Shown: positions 16,353 to 25,508 of the stretch, piece after piece
How the letters are laid out: each line of letters begins with the position of its first letter
Position numbering within the stretch: position 1 is the stretch's first letter
NCBI GenBank assembly: GCA_944383955.1
Contig: CALWRP010000103.1
Coordinates: 1 to 64,000, forward strand
From: an uncultured Clostridia bacterium
GTDB taxonomy: Bacteria; Bacillota; Clostridia; Oscillospirales; Acutalibacteraceae
DNA: 64,000 nt
Reading direction: 5' to 3'
Notes under the pieces: generated by a model
What the model was told of the DNA's origin: nothing
Seen by the model: the letters and a program-made list of their open reading frames with translations, nothing else
Databases searched by the model: none
Translations under genes and position numbers: made by a program

Positions 16353-16975
16353 ACATTGCGGTGCTCGTCTCCGGCGGCGGCACGAACCTGCAGGCGCTCA
16401 TCGACGCGCAGGGCAGGGGAGAGCTTCCGAACGGTAAAATTGCCCTGGTTCTCGCCAGCAAGCCCGGCGTCTATGCGCTCGAGCGCGCGGCGAAGGCCGG
16501 AATTCCCACAGACGTTCTCGTGCGCCGCGAGTTCCCGACGCAGCAGGCCTACGACGAGGCCCTCATCGGCAGGCTCGAGGCGGCCGGAATCGATCTGATT
16601 GTGCTGGCAGGCTTTCTCACCATCATCAGCGAGACGGTCGTCAGCCGCTTTGAAAACAGAATCATCAACGTGCACCCGTCGCTCATCCCCTCGTTCTGCG
16701 GGGAGGGCTTCTACGGCCTGCGCGTCCACGAGGAGGCGCTGCGCCGCGGCGTGAAGGTGACGGGCGCGACCGTCCACTTCGTCAACACCGTCTGCGACGG
16801 CGGCCCGATCATTCTCCAGCACGCGGTCGAGGTGCAGGAGGGGGACACCCCCGAGGTGCTCCAGCGCCGCGTGATGGAGCAGGCCGAGTGGAAGCTGCTG
16901 CCGAAGGCGGTCGCCCTCTTCTGCGCGGGCCGGCTCACCGTCGAGGGCGCGATTGTGCATATCAGGGAGGAGTAA
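16346..16975 (+). CDS. purN: Phosphoribosylglycinamide formyltransferase
   Basis: Transfers the formyl group of 10-formyl-THF to GAR. 209 residues with [19 protein letters not shown] at the N-terminus (phosphate loop), the catalytic trio region [10 protein letters not shown] with Asn and His, and the catalytic Asp in [14 protein letters not shown]. The start chosen is GTG 16346, eleven bases after GGAGG and overlapping the purM stop; no ATG is available nearby. The purO-type gene follows within 5 bases, so the operon is tightly packed. Confidence 0.94.
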   Translation: MLNIAVLVSGGGTNLQALIDAQGRGELPNGKIALVLASKPGVYALERAAKAGIPTDVLVRREFPTQQAYDEALIGRLEAAGIDLIVLAGFLTIISETVVSRFENRIINVHPSLIPSFCGEGFYGLRVHEEALRRGVKVTGATVHFVNTVCDGGPIILQHAVEVQEGDTPEVLQRRVMEQAEWKLLPKAVALFCAGRLTVEGAIVHIREE

Positions 16976-16979
16976 GAAC

Positions 16980-17687
16980 ATGAACGTGAAGGACATGAAG
17001 GCGGAGATCGCCTCCACCAGCTACCCCGGCCGCGGCATCCTGCTCGGCCGCAGCGAGGACGGCAAAAAGGCCGTCATCGCCTATTTCATCATGGGACGCA
17101 GCGCGAACAGCCGCAACCGCGTCTTCGAGGCGATGGGCGACGATCTGCGCACCCGCGCCTTCGACGAGAGCAGGATGGAGGATCCGAGCCTCGTCATCTA
17201 TAACGCCGTCCGCGTGCTCGGCGATACGACCATTGTGACGAACGGCGATCAGACCGATACGATTTATGATTTCCTCGCCGAGGGGAAGACGTGGGAGGAG
17301 GCGCTGCGCACGCGCACCTTCGAGCCCGACGGCCCGAACTTCACGCCCCGCATTTCCGGCGTCGTCTGCAACAAGACGGGCGCCTACCGCCTCTCGATCC
17401 TCAAGAGCGACAACGGCGACGAGACCTCGGCCCAGCGCTTCTTCTATGAGTACGCGCAGCCGAAGGCCGGCGAGGGCCATTTCATCCACACCTACATGGG
17501 AGACGGCAATCCGCTCCCGTCCTATGAGGGCGAGCCCACCCTGGTGACGGTGCGCGGCGATCTCGCCCAGTTCACGGAGGACGTGTGGCAGTCTCTCGAT
17601 CCCGAGAACAAGATTTCCCTCTTCACCCGCTTCATCGACCTCGAGACGGGCAAGTGGGAGACGGAGATCCGCAACAAGAATCAGTGA
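16980..17687 (+). CDS. purO: IMP cyclohydrolase, PurO-type
   Basis: 235 residues of the archaeal-type IMP cyclohydrolase family, which closes FAICAR to IMP in the last step of purine synthesis. The diagnostic opening YPGRGILLGRSEDGKKAVIAYFIMGR, then SANSRNRVFE, lies at residues about 15-50, with the later segments TNGDQTD and PNFTPRISG. In most bacteria this step is done by the unrelated N-terminal domain of PurH, so its use here beside a separate AICAR formyltransferase is a split solution also found in other clostridia. The ATG follows GGGAGGAG. It sits between purN and the formyltransferase gene, 29 bases from the latter. Confidence 0.92.
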   Translation: MNVKDMKAEIASTSYPGRGILLGRSEDGKKAVIAYFIMGRSANSRNRVFEAMGDDLRTRAFDESRMEDPSLVIYNAVRVLGDTTIVTNGDQTDTIYDFLAEGKTWEEALRTRTFEPDGPNFTPRISGVVCNKTGAYRLSILKSDNGDETSAQRFFYEYAQPKAGEGHFIHTYMGDGNPLPSYEGEPTLVTVRGDLAQFTEDVWQSLDPENKISLFTRFIDLETGKWETEIRNKNQ

Positions 17688-17716
17688 GATCATTTTGATC
17701 GAATGGAGGAATCACC

Positions 17717-18895
17717 ATGTCTCAGGAACTGATGCTCAAATACGGCTGCAACCCGAACCAGAAGCCGTCCCGGATTTTCATGCAGGACGGGGGAGAACTG
17801 CCGATTGAGGTGCTCAACGGCCGCCCCGGCTATATCAACTTTCTCGACGCCTTCAACAGCTGGCAGCTCGTCCGCGAGCTCAAGGAGGCCACCGGCCTGC
17901 CCGCCGCGGCGTCCTTCAAGCACGTGAGCCCGGCCGGCGCCGCCGTGGCTGTGCCGATGAGCGACACGCTCAAGAAGATCTATTTTGTCGACGACCTCGA
18001 GCTTTCGCCGATCGCGACGGCCTACGCCCGCGCCCGCGGCGCGGACCGCATGTCCTCCTACGGCGACTGGGTCGCCCTCTCCGACGTCTGCGACAAGGAG
18101 ACGGCTACCCTCCTCGCGCGCGAGGTGTCCGACGGCATCATCGCCCCCGGCTACACGGACGAGGCTCTCGCCATCCTCAAAACAAAGCGCAAGGGCTCCT
18201 ACAACGTGGTCAGGATCGATCCCGATTACCGTCCGGCTCCGGTCGAGCACAAGGACGTCTTCGGCGTCACCTTCGAGCAGGGCCGCAACGAGCTCAAGAT
18301 TGACGAGGCCATGCTGCAGAATATCGTGACGGAGAACAAGGAGCTGCCCGAGGACGCGAAGCGCGACCTCATCATCTCCCTCATCGCCCTCAAGTATACG
18401 CAGTCGAACTCCGTCTGCTATGCGAAGGACGGACAGGCCATCGGCATCGGCGCGGGCCAGCAGAGCCGCATCCACTGCACGCGCCTGGCCGGCAACAAGG
18501 CCGATATCTGGTATCTGCGCCAGCATCCGAAGGTGCTCGGCCCCAAGTTTAAGGAGGGCATCCGCCGCCCCGACCGCGACAACACGATCGACGTCTATAT
18601 CTCCGACGAGTATATGGACGTGCTGGCCGACGGCGTGTGGGAGCAGTTCTTCGCCGAGAAGCCCGAGCCGCTCACCCGCGAGGAGAAGCGCGCCTGGCTC
18701 GACACCCAGACGGGCGTCTCCCTCGGCTCCGACGCCTTCTTCCCCTTCGGCGACAACATCGAGCGCGCCCGCAAGAGCGGCGTGCAGTACGTGGCCGAGC
18801 CGGGCGGCTCGATCCGCGACGATAACGTCATCGACACCTGCAACAAGTACGGCATGACGATGGCCTTCATCGGCCTGCGCCTGTTCCACCACTAA
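17717..18895 (+). CDS. Phosphoribosylaminoimidazolecarboxamide formyltransferase, stand-alone
   Basis: 392 residues matching only the AICAR transformylase half of PurH; the usual N-terminal cyclohydrolase domain is absent. It formylates AICAR with 10-formyl-THF. The catalytic Lys-His pair is in AAASFKHVSPAGAA (about residue 67); GAGQQSRIHCTRLAG, GSDAFFPFGDNIERA and AEPGGSIRDD are also typical. The opening LKYGCNPNQKPSRIF is characteristic of this short form. It follows the cyclohydrolase gene directly, so the two genes together replace purH. A strong hairpin separates it from purD. Confidence 0.93.
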   Translation: MSQELMLKYGCNPNQKPSRIFMQDGGELPIEVLNGRPGYINFLDAFNSWQLVRELKEATGLPAAASFKHVSPAGAAVAVPMSDTLKKIYFVDDLELSPIATAYARARGADRMSSYGDWVALSDVCDKETATLLAREVSDGIIAPGYTDEALAILKTKRKGSYNVVRIDPDYRPAPVEHKDVFGVTFEQGRNELKIDEAMLQNIVTENKELPEDAKRDLIISLIALKYTQSNSVCYAKDGQAIGIGAGQQSRIHCTRLAGNKADIWYLRQHPKVLGPKFKEGIRRPDRDNTIDVYISDEYMDVLADGVWEQFFAEKPEPLTREEKRAWLDTQTGVSLGSDAFFPFGDNIERARKSGVQYVAEPGGSIRDDNVIDTCNKYGMTMAFIGLRLFHH

Positions 18896-18911
18896 AATCT
18901 GACAGACTGCC

Positions 18912-18966
18912 GGGGTTTCCCGTCCGGAGCGCGCCCGCGCGGCCCTCTGCGGCGGGAAACCCCTTT
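18912..18966 (+). promoter_or_regulatory. Hairpin between the AICAR formyltransferase gene and purD
   Basis: Perfect 11-bp arms GGGGTTTCCCG (18912-18922) and CGGGAAACCCC (18953-18963) with a 30-base GC-rich loop, followed only by TTTGCG. It could be a weak intra-operon terminator or an mRNA stabiliser. Confidence 0.5.
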
Positions 18967-18990
18967 GCGTCAAAAGGAGGAAACCGACCC

Positions 18991-20256
18991 ATGGATATTC
19001 TTGTGATCGGCGGCGGCGGCCGTGAGCACGCCATCGTCCGCAAGCTGAAGGAAAGCCCCCGCACGGGCAAGCTCTACTGCGCGCCCGGCAACGGCGGCAT
19101 CGCCAAGGACGCCGAGTGCGTTCCCATCTCCGCGATGGACATTCCCGCCGTGGTGGCCTTCGCGAAGGAAAAGAAGATTGACCTCGTCTTCGTCGCCCCC
19201 GATGACCCGCTCGCCGCCGGTATGGTCGACGCCCTCGAAAAGGAGGGCATCCCCGCCTTCGGCCCGCGCGCGAACGCGGCCATCATCGAGGCGAGCAAGG
19301 TCTTCTCCAAGGACCTGATGAAGCGCTATCACATCCCCACGGCGCAGTATGAGGTCTTTGCCGACCCCGCCGAGGCCGTGTCCTTCATCGAGAAAAACAA
19401 CCGCTTCCCGATCGTCGTCAAGGCCGACGGCCTGGCTCTCGGCAAGGGCGTGCTCATCTGCCCCGACCTGGAGGCGGCGAAGGACGCCGTCAGGGAGATC
19501 ATGGAGGATAAGGTCTTCGGCGCGTCCGGCAGCCGTGTTGTCGTCGAGGAGTTCCTCACCGGCCCGGAGGTCTCCGTGCTCGCCTTCACCGACGGCCACT
19601 GCGTCAAGCCGATGGTCTCCAGCAAGGACCACAAGCGCGCCCTCGACAACGACGAGGGCCTCAACACCGGCGGCATGGGCACCATCAGCCCCAACCCGTA
19701 CTACACGGACGCCATCGCCGAGGAGTGCATGAACACCATCTTCCTGCCGACGATCGAGGCGATGAACCGGGAGGGGAGACCCTTCAAGGGCTGCCTCTAC
19801 TTCGGCCTGATGATCACCGCCGACGACCCGAAGGTGATCGAGTACAACGCCCGCTTCGGCGACCCGGAGACGCAGGTCGTCCTGCCCCGCCTGAAGACGG
19901 ACCTTGTGGATATCGTGATGGCTGTTGTCGAGGAGCGCCTTGCCGATCTGCCGATCGAGTGGAGCGACGAGGCGTGCGCCTGCGTTGTCATGGCCTCCGG
20001 CGGCTATCCCGGCCACTATGAGAAGGGCATTCCGATCGAGGGCCTCGATGAGAACGGGCAGGTTGAGGGAGCCGTCGTCTACCACGCCGGCACGGCGCTC
20101 AAAGACGGCAGGCTCGTCACTAACGGCGGCCGCGTGCTCGGCGTCACCGCCACCGGAGAGACGCTCTCCGAGGCGCTCTCCCGCGCTTACGCCGCCGTGG
20201 GGAAAATCCACTGGGACGGCGTGCATTTCCGTCATGACATCGGCGTGATAAAATAA
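18991..20256 (+). CDS. purD: Phosphoribosylamine-glycine ligase
   Basis: GAR synthetase of the ATP-grasp superfamily, joining glycine to phosphoribosylamine. At 421 residues it has normal length. The N-terminal MDILVIGGGGREHAI is diagnostic, followed by APGNGGIAK, the ATP-grasp elements FPIVVKADGLALGKGV and VVVEEFLTGPEVSVLAF, the loop NTGGMGTISPNPYY, and the metal-binding EYNARFGDPETQ. The start has AAAAGGAGG at good spacing. It is the last gene of this purine cluster; purC, purF, purL and purB are not in the window. glyA, which makes the glycine it uses, follows from its own promoter. Confidence 0.97.
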   Translation: MDILVIGGGGREHAIVRKLKESPRTGKLYCAPGNGGIAKDAECVPISAMDIPAVVAFAKEKKIDLVFVAPDDPLAAGMVDALEKEGIPAFGPRANAAIIEASKVFSKDLMKRYHIPTAQYEVFADPAEAVSFIEKNNRFPIVVKADGLALGKGVLICPDLEAAKDAVREIMEDKVFGASGSRVVVEEFLTGPEVSVLAFTDGHCVKPMVSSKDHKRALDNDEGLNTGGMGTISPNPYYTDAIAEECMNTIFLPTIEAMNREGRPFKGCLYFGLMITADDPKVIEYNARFGDPETQVVLPRLKTDLVDIVMAVVEERLADLPIEWSDEACACVVMASGGYPGHYEKGIPIEGLDENGQVEGAVVYHAGTALKDGRLVTNGGRVLGVTATGETLSEALSRAYAAVGKIHWDGVHFRHDIGVIK

Positions 20257-20266
20257 TCGTTTCCTG

Positions 20267-20295
20267 TTGCAATTTAGCGCGATAAAGCGTATAAT
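20267..20295 (+). promoter_or_regulatory. Predicted glyA promoter
   Basis: TTGCAA (20267-20272), 17 bases, TATAAT (20290-20295), about 70 bases before glyA. Confidence 0.8.
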
Positions 20296-20366
20296 AAAAA
20301 AAGCGCCGCGCAGCGACGCCTGCGCGCTCAGAACTGTATTTCACACATGGAAGGGGAATACCAAAG

Positions 20367-21617
20367 ATGTATCAGAATATGATGGATACCATCGGCTTTG
20401 TCCGCGCGGCGGATCCGGAGGTCGGAGCGGCCATGGCCGACGAGCTCGGCCGTCAGCGCCGCAACCTGGAGCTCATCGCCTCCGAGAACCTCGTCTCTCC
20501 CGCTGTGATGGCGGCCATGGGCAGCATCCTCACGAATAAATATGCCGAGGGTTATCCGGGCAAGCGCTACTACGGCGGCTGCGAGTATGTCGACGTTGTG
20601 GAGAACATTGCCCGCGAGCGCGCCTGCCGTCTCTTCGGCGCGGAGCATGCCAATGTGCAGCCCCACTCCGGCGCGCAGGCCAACACGGCGGTCTATTTCG
20701 CTCTTCTCGAGCCCGGCGACACCGTGATGGGCATGAGCCTCTCCGAGGGCGGCCATCTCACCCACGGCTCCCCGGTCAACCTCTCCGGCAAATACTTCAA
20801 CTTTGTCCCCTACGGCGTCAACGCCGAGGGCTTCATCGACTATGAGAAGCTGCATGATCAGGCCATGCAGGTCAAGCCGAAGCTGATCGTTGCCGGCGCC
20901 AGCGCCTATCCGCGCGCCATTGATTTCCAGAAGTTCCGCGAGATCTGCGACGACTGCGGCGCTCTGCTGATGGTCGACATGGCCCATATCGCCGGCCTTG
21001 TCGCCTCCGGCGACCATGCCAACCCGGTGGAGTGGGCGGACATTGTCACCACCACCACCCACAAGACGCTCCGCGGCCCCCGCGGCGGCCTGATCCTCTG
21101 CAAGGAGCAGTATGCCAAGGCGATCGACAAGGCCATCTTCCCCGGCACGCAGGGCGGCCCGCTCATGCACATCATTGCCGGCAAGGCCGTCTGCTTCGGC
21201 GAGGCTCTCAAGCCCGAGTTCAAGGAGTACGGCCACCGCGTCGCGGCGAACGCCCAGGCGCTCGCCAAGGGCCTGCTCTCCCGCAATGTCAAGCTCGTCT
21301 CCGGCGGCACGGACAACCATCTCATGCTCGTCGATCTCACCGGCCTTGAGCTGACCGGTAAGGAGCTCGAGCACCGCCTCGACGCCGTCTACATCACGGC
21401 GAACAAGAACACCGTCCCCAACGAGCAGAGAAGCCCGTTCGTCACCAGCGGCCTGCGTCTCGGCACCCCTGCCGTCACTACCCGCGGCCTCGATGAGGGC
21501 GACATGGACCAGGTTGCCGAGTGCATCGCCCTGGCGATCCATGACTTCGAGAACAGCGAGGAGAAGATCCGCGCGATGGTCACCGCCATCTGCCAGAAGC
21601 ACCCGCTGTACGAATAA
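20367..21617 (+). CDS. glyA: Serine hydroxymethyltransferase
   Basis: PLP enzyme interconverting serine and THF with glycine and 5,10-methylene-THF, feeding glycine and one-carbon units to purine synthesis. 416 residues. The N-terminal [34 protein letters not shown], the PLP lysine in [15 protein letters not shown] (about residue 230), and [17 protein letters not shown] are all canonical. The ATG follows GGAAGGGG. It has its own near-consensus promoter and a strong terminator, so it can be expressed apart from the upstream pur genes, although functionally linked to them. Confidence 0.97.
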   Translation: MYQNMMDTIGFVRAADPEVGAAMADELGRQRRNLELIASENLVSPAVMAAMGSILTNKYAEGYPGKRYYGGCEYVDVVENIARERACRLFGAEHANVQPHSGAQANTAVYFALLEPGDTVMGMSLSEGGHLTHGSPVNLSGKYFNFVPYGVNAEGFIDYEKLHDQAMQVKPKLIVAGASAYPRAIDFQKFREICDDCGALLMVDMAHIAGLVASGDHANPVEWADIVTTTTHKTLRGPRGGLILCKEQYAKAIDKAIFPGTQGGPLMHIIAGKAVCFGEALKPEFKEYGHRVAANAQALAKGLLSRNVKLVSGGTDNHLMLVDLTGLELTGKELEHRLDAVYITANKNTVPNEQRSPFVTSGLRLGTPAVTTRGLDEGDMDQVAECIALAIHDFENSEEKIRAMVTAICQKHPLYE

Positions 21618-21634
21618 GCAGAAAGCTGCGCTGC

Positions 21635-21672
21635 GGGCCGGGGAGAGGAAGCCTCTCTCCGGCCCGTTTTTC
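21635..21672 (+). terminator. glyA terminator
   Basis: GGGCCGGGGAGAGG (21635-21648) pairs with CCTCTCTCCGGCCC (21652-21665) around a 3-base loop, then GTTTTTC. The remaining 224 bases to rarA are AT-richer, with no structure I can name. Confidence 0.9.
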
Positions 21673-21896
21673 GCGCCCGAGGCTCCTGCCTTTGTGACTG
21701 TTTCTCACAAAATTCCATGAAAAGTGACATACCTTTACAGGTGGAAATTCCGCGGTATATCTGATGATTTAACATGTAAAGGCGTTTTCCTGTTCACATA
21801 ACCGCGCCCGCTGGCGCTTTTGAACACGCCTTCGGCTGCCGGCACGGTTTCCGCCCGGCAGCGGCGGGGCGCAAACCAAACAAGGGAGGAAACGAC

Positions 21897-23162
21897 ATGG
21901 CTTCTCCGCTCGCGGACCGCATCCGTCCGCAGACCGTCGACGAGATCGTCGGCCAGCGCCATCTGCTCGCGCCCGGGAAGGCGCTGCGGCGCATCATTGA
22001 GTCGGGCGAGATCCCGAACATGGTGTTCTACGGCCCGCCCGGCGTGGGCAAGACGACGCTCGCGGCCCTGATTGCGCGGCAGACCAACAAGAAGCTGGTC
22101 AAGCTCAACGGGACCACCGCCTCCACCGCCGATATCCGCGAGGTGATTTCCGGTCTCGGCGGCTTCGACTCGATGAACGGCGTCCTGCTCTACCTCGACG
22201 AGATCCAGTATTTCAACAAGAAGCAGCAGCAGACGCTCCTCGAGTTTCTCGAGAACGGCTCCATCACGCTGATCGCCTCCACCACGGAGAACCCCTATTT
22301 CTATGTCTACAACGCGATCCTGAGCCGCTCGACCGTCTTCGAGTTCCGCTCCGTCGAGCCGGAGGAGGTGCTGCGGGCCGTCCGCCGCGCCTATGCCATT
22401 CTCGGGGAGGAGAGCGAGACGCCGCTCGAAATCGCGGACGGCGTGCCGGAGATCATTGCCACGGCCTGCGGCGGCGACGTGCGCAAGGCGATGAACGCCG
22501 TCGAGCTCAGCGTGCTGGCGGCGGAGACGTCTCCCGAGGGCGTGCGCCGCGTGCTGCCGGAGAGCGCCCGGGAGCTGACGCAGCGCAGCGCCGTGCGCTA
22601 CGACAAGGAGGGGGACGAGCACTACGACCTCGTCTCCGCCTTTCAGAAGTCGATGCGGGGCTCCGATCCGGACGCCGCGATCTACTACCTCGCGCGCCTG
22701 CTCGCCGCGGGCGACCTGCCCTCCGTCTGCCGCCGTCTGATGGTCTGCGCCTGCGAGGACGTGGGCCTTGCGTACCCGCAGATCATTCCCATCGTCAAGG
22801 CCTCGGTGGACGCGGCCCTGCAGATCGGCCTGCCGGAGGCAAGGCTGCCGCTGGCCGACGCCGTGATCCTCGTCGCTCTGAGCCCGAAGTCCAACTCCGC
22901 GCACGACGCGATCAACCGCGCGATGGCGGACGTGGAGGCGGGAAAAATCGGAAGAATTCCGCGTCAGCTGCAAAATAAGCACTTTGACGGGGAAGATAAT
23001 CCAAAAAAAGGGCAATTCTATCTCTATCCGCACGATTATCCGAACCATTGGGTCGCCCAGCAGTATCTGCCCGACCTGGTGGCGGGAACGCGCTATTATG
23101 AATGGGGAGACAACAAGACGGAGCAGGGCTTCCGCGGCTACTGGGAGAAAATCCGGCGCTGA
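21897..23162 (+). CDS. rarA: Replication-associated recombination protein A (AAA+ ATPase)
   Basis: 421 residues of the RarA/MgsA family, a clamp-loader-like ATPase acting at stalled replication forks. It opens with PLADRIRPQTVDEIVGQRHLL and has Walker A YGPPGVGKTTLA (about residue 47), Walker B YLDEIQYFNKKQQ (Asp-Glu), sensor 1 STTENPYFYVY and an arginine-finger region ILSRSTVFEF. The C-terminal oligomerisation domain contains SAFQKSMRGSDPDAAIYYLAR, CEDVGLAYPQ and the final YPHDYPNHWVAQQYLPD, all typical of RarA. The start follows GGGAGGAAACG. It appears to stand alone. Confidence 0.95.
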   Translation: MASPLADRIRPQTVDEIVGQRHLLAPGKALRRIIESGEIPNMVFYGPPGVGKTTLAALIARQTNKKLVKLNGTTASTADIREVISGLGGFDSMNGVLLYLDEIQYFNKKQQQTLLEFLENGSITLIASTTENPYFYVYNAILSRSTVFEFRSVEPEEVLRAVRRAYAILGEESETPLEIADGVPEIIATACGGDVRKAMNAVELSVLAAETSPEGVRRVLPESARELTQRSAVRYDKEGDEHYDLVSAFQKSMRGSDPDAAIYYLARLLAAGDLPSVCRRLMVCACEDVGLAYPQIIPIVKASVDAALQIGLPEARLPLADAVILVALSPKSNSAHDAINRAMADVEAGKIGRIPRQLQNKHFDGEDNPKKGQFYLYPHDYPNHWVAQQYLPDLVAGTRYYEWGDNKTEQGFRGYWEKIRR

Positions 23163-23234
23163 CGGCGCGCTGTCACATTTGTCCGCACGGGCTCGAATCA
23201 GCGCAATTTTGCGGTGATTCTGTCAAAAAATCTC

Positions 23235-23263
23235 TTGTAAGTTTTCCGGGAAGATGGTATCAT
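23235..23263 (+). promoter_or_regulatory. Predicted promoter of the rubredoxin-fusion gene
   Basis: TTGTAA (23235-23240), 17 bases, TATCAT (23258-23263), 48 bases before the start codon. Confidence 0.6.
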
Positions 23264-23310
23264 GAGGAGAGAGTGCAGAGAATACTATTCTGTGGAGGTG
23301 TGAAGGATCC

Positions 23311-23967
23311 ATGAAAGATGAAGTGCTTTTCAGCCTGTCCTATGGGATGTACGCGATCGGAGTGAAGGACGAGAAGAAGCCCTCCGCATGTATTGTGAAT
23401 ACGGTGTTCCAGGTGACGAATACGCCGAATATGGTGGCCGTCAGCATGAACCACAACAATTACAGCCATGAGTGCATCCGGAAGACCGGGATCTTTACCG
23501 TGTCCGTTCTCTCGGAGGATACGCCCGGCACCGTGATCGGCGCGCTCGGCTTCAACTCCGGCCGCGATACCGATAAGCTCTCGAATATCCGCCACCGTGT
23601 GCTGGCCGAGGGCGTCCCCGTGATCAAGGAAAATTCCTGCTGCTGGTTCCTGTGCAAGGTGGTCACCAGCGTGGAGACGCCGACGCACACCGTGTTCATC
23701 GGCGAGGTGATCGCGGGCAGCGACAAGACGAGAGGCGTGCCCATGACGTACGATTATTACCACAAGGTGATCAAGGGCTCCGCGCCGCGCAACGCCCCCA
23801 CCTACCGCGCCGCTCCCCCTGTGGACGACGGGAACGACGGGGAAGAGTGGGTTTGCACCGTCTGCGGTTACGTGTACAGCGATCCCGACGTCCCGTTCGA
23901 GGAGCTTCCGGCGGATTGGGTGTGCCCCATCTGCGGAATGCCGAAAACGGCGTTCAAGAGAAAGTAA
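23311..23967 (+). CDS. Flavin reductase-rubredoxin fusion (high-molecular-weight rubredoxin type)
   Basis: 218 residues in two parts. Residues 1-155 are a flavin reductase-like FMN domain ([43 protein letters not shown]). Residues 170-218 are a rubredoxin with the iron ligands CTVCGYVY and [11 protein letters not shown], plus the conserved [12 protein letters not shown]. This layout matches Hrb-type proteins of acetogens and other clostridia, which pass electrons from NADH to flavodiiron oxygen or NO reductases. A flavodiiron partner is not in the window. The start follows GTGGAGG. It has its own promoter and terminator, and suggests defence against oxygen or NO in an anaerobe. Confidence 0.92.
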   Translation: MKDEVLFSLSYGMYAIGVKDEKKPSACIVNTVFQVTNTPNMVAVSMNHNNYSHECIRKTGIFTVSVLSEDTPGTVIGALGFNSGRDTDKLSNIRHRVLAEGVPVIKENSCCWFLCKVVTSVETPTHTVFIGEVIAGSDKTRGVPMTYDYYHKVIKGSAPRNAPTYRAAPPVDDGNDGEEWVCTVCGYVYSDPDVPFEELPADWVCPICGMPKTAFKRK

Positions 23968-23978
23968 AACAGCATAGG

Positions 23979-24027
23979 AAAGCTCACTTCGCTGCGGGTT
24001 TCCGCAGCGGATGGGCTTTTTTTTTGA
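23979..24027 (+). terminator. Terminator after the rubredoxin fusion
   Basis: AAAGCTCA...CGCTGCGG / CCGCAGCG...TGGGCTTT stem, followed by a run of eight or more T. Confidence 0.88.
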
Positions 24028-24107
24028 GTTTTTGCGAAAACAGCGGCAATTTTGCGGGGGGATTCCCTCCCGCTGAAGTGTAAAACCAAAGGAAAAGAGG
24101 AGAGTAC

Positions 24108-25445
24108 ATGAAAAAGATTATCCAGGTCAACGAACGGCCGCCGCTTGGGCAGGCGATCCCGCTGAGCATTCAGCACATGTTCGCCATGTTCGGCGCGTCC
24201 GTTCTCGTCCCCACGCTGTTCCACATCGATCCTGCCGTCGTTCTGCTCATGAACGGTCTCGGCACCCTGTTCTTCATCTTCATCACCAAGGCCAAGGCGC
24301 CCGCCTATCTCGGCTCGAGCTTCGCGTTCATTGCCCCGGCCCTGCTCGTCATGGCGCAGCACGGCTCGCCCTACGCGGATCCGCTGTTCTCCAACCCCAC
24401 GGCGGAGGACACGGCCAAACACATGGAGGCCTTCTCCTATGCGCAGGGCGGCTTCGTGGTCGTCGGTATTCTCGGCTGCGTGCTGGCTCTTATCATCTAT
24501 AAGTTCGGCTCCCGCTGGATTGACATTGTCCTGCCTCCCGCCGCCATGGGCCCGATTGTGGCTCTCATCGGCCTTGAGCTCGCCAGCAGCGCCGCTGATA
24601 CGGCAGGCCTGCTGCCCGCCTCGGGGGAGAGCGTGGACATGCGCGGGCTGGCCGTCTTCCTGGTGACGCTTGGCATCGCCGTTCTCGGCTCCATCCTCTT
24701 CCGGAAGTTTTTCAGCGTCATCCCGGTGCTGATCGCGATTGTGGCGGGCTATGTGCTGGCCGCCATCCTCGGCATCGTCGACTTCACCGCTGTCGGCCAG
24801 GCGGGTATCCTTTCGGTTCCGCATTTCCAGCTCGCGAAGTTTGACGTAACCTCCATCCTGACGATGGTTCCCGTCCTTCTGATCATCGCTTCCGAGCACA
24901 TCGGCCACCAGATTGTCACCAGCAAGATCGTCGGCCGCGACCTGCTCAAGGATCCCGGCCTGCACCGCTCGCTCCTGGGCGACAACATCTCCACCGCCGT
25001 GTCCGGCCTGATCGGCGCCGTGCCGACCACGACCTACGGCGAGAACATCGGCGTGATGGCCATGACGAAGGTCTACAGCGTGTGGGTGATCGGCGGGGCC
25101 GCCGTCCTCTCCATCGTCTGCGCCTTCATCGGCAAGTTCTCCGCCCTCATCTCCTCGATTCCCGGCCCCGTCATCGGCGGCATTTCCTTCCTGCTCTACG
25201 GCATGATCGGCGTGTCCGGCCTGCGCATTCTCGTCGACGCGAAGGTTAACTTCGACCGCGCCCGCAACCAGGCCCTGACGGCCGTCGTCTTCGTGACGGG
25301 CCTCTCCGGCATCACCGTCAACCTCGGCGATATCCAGCTCAAGGGCATGGTGCTCGCCTGCATCGTGGGCATGCTGATGGGCCTTCTGTTCTATATTTTC
25401 GACAAGCTCCGCATTTCCAACGACCTCGAGGACACGGCGTCCTGA
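24108..25445 (+). CDS. uraA: Uracil permease (NCS2 / UraA family)
   Basis: 445 residues with about 12-14 membrane helices of the nucleobase-cation symporter-2 family. The opening PPLGQAIPLSIQHMFAMFGASVLVPTL is diagnostic of uracil permeases. The substrate-site region SEHIGHQIVTSKIVGRDLLKDPGLHRSLLGDN and the second motif GAVPTTTYGENIGVMAMTKVYS carry the conserved Glu residues of UraA. The start follows GAAAAGAGGAGAG. It stands alone between two terminators. Uracil is the probable substrate; xanthine permeases of the same superfamily have a different active-site motif. Confidence 0.93.
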   Translation: MKKIIQVNERPPLGQAIPLSIQHMFAMFGASVLVPTLFHIDPAVVLLMNGLGTLFFIFITKAKAPAYLGSSFAFIAPALLVMAQHGSPYADPLFSNPTAEDTAKHMEAFSYAQGGFVVVGILGCVLALIIYKFGSRWIDIVLPPAAMGPIVALIGLELASSAADTAGLLPASGESVDMRGLAVFLVTLGIAVLGSILFRKFFSVIPVLIAIVAGYVLAAILGIVDFTAVGQAGILSVPHFQLAKFDVTSILTMVPVLLIIASEHIGHQIVTSKIVGRDLLKDPGLHRSLLGDNISTAVSGLIGAVPTTTYGENIGVMAMTKVYSVWVIGGAAVLSIVCAFIGKFSALISSIPGPVIGGISFLLYGMIGVSGLRILVDAKVNFDRARNQALTAVVFVTGLSGITVNLGDIQLKGMVLACIVGMLMGLLFYIFDKLRISNDLEDTAS

Positions 25446-25461
25446 GGTTACAGACAACAGA

Positions 25462-25501
25462 CAGCGCCCCGATCCCTGTGCGGATCGGGGCGCTGTTTTA
25501 T
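25462..25501 (+). terminator. uraA terminator
   Basis: Perfect 15-bp arms ACAGCGCCCCGATCC (25462-25476) and GGATCGGGGCGCTGT (25483-25497), then TTTTA. The tail on the opposite strand is poor in T, so it mainly serves uraA. Confidence 0.9.
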
Positions 25502-25508
25502 GCGGAAA

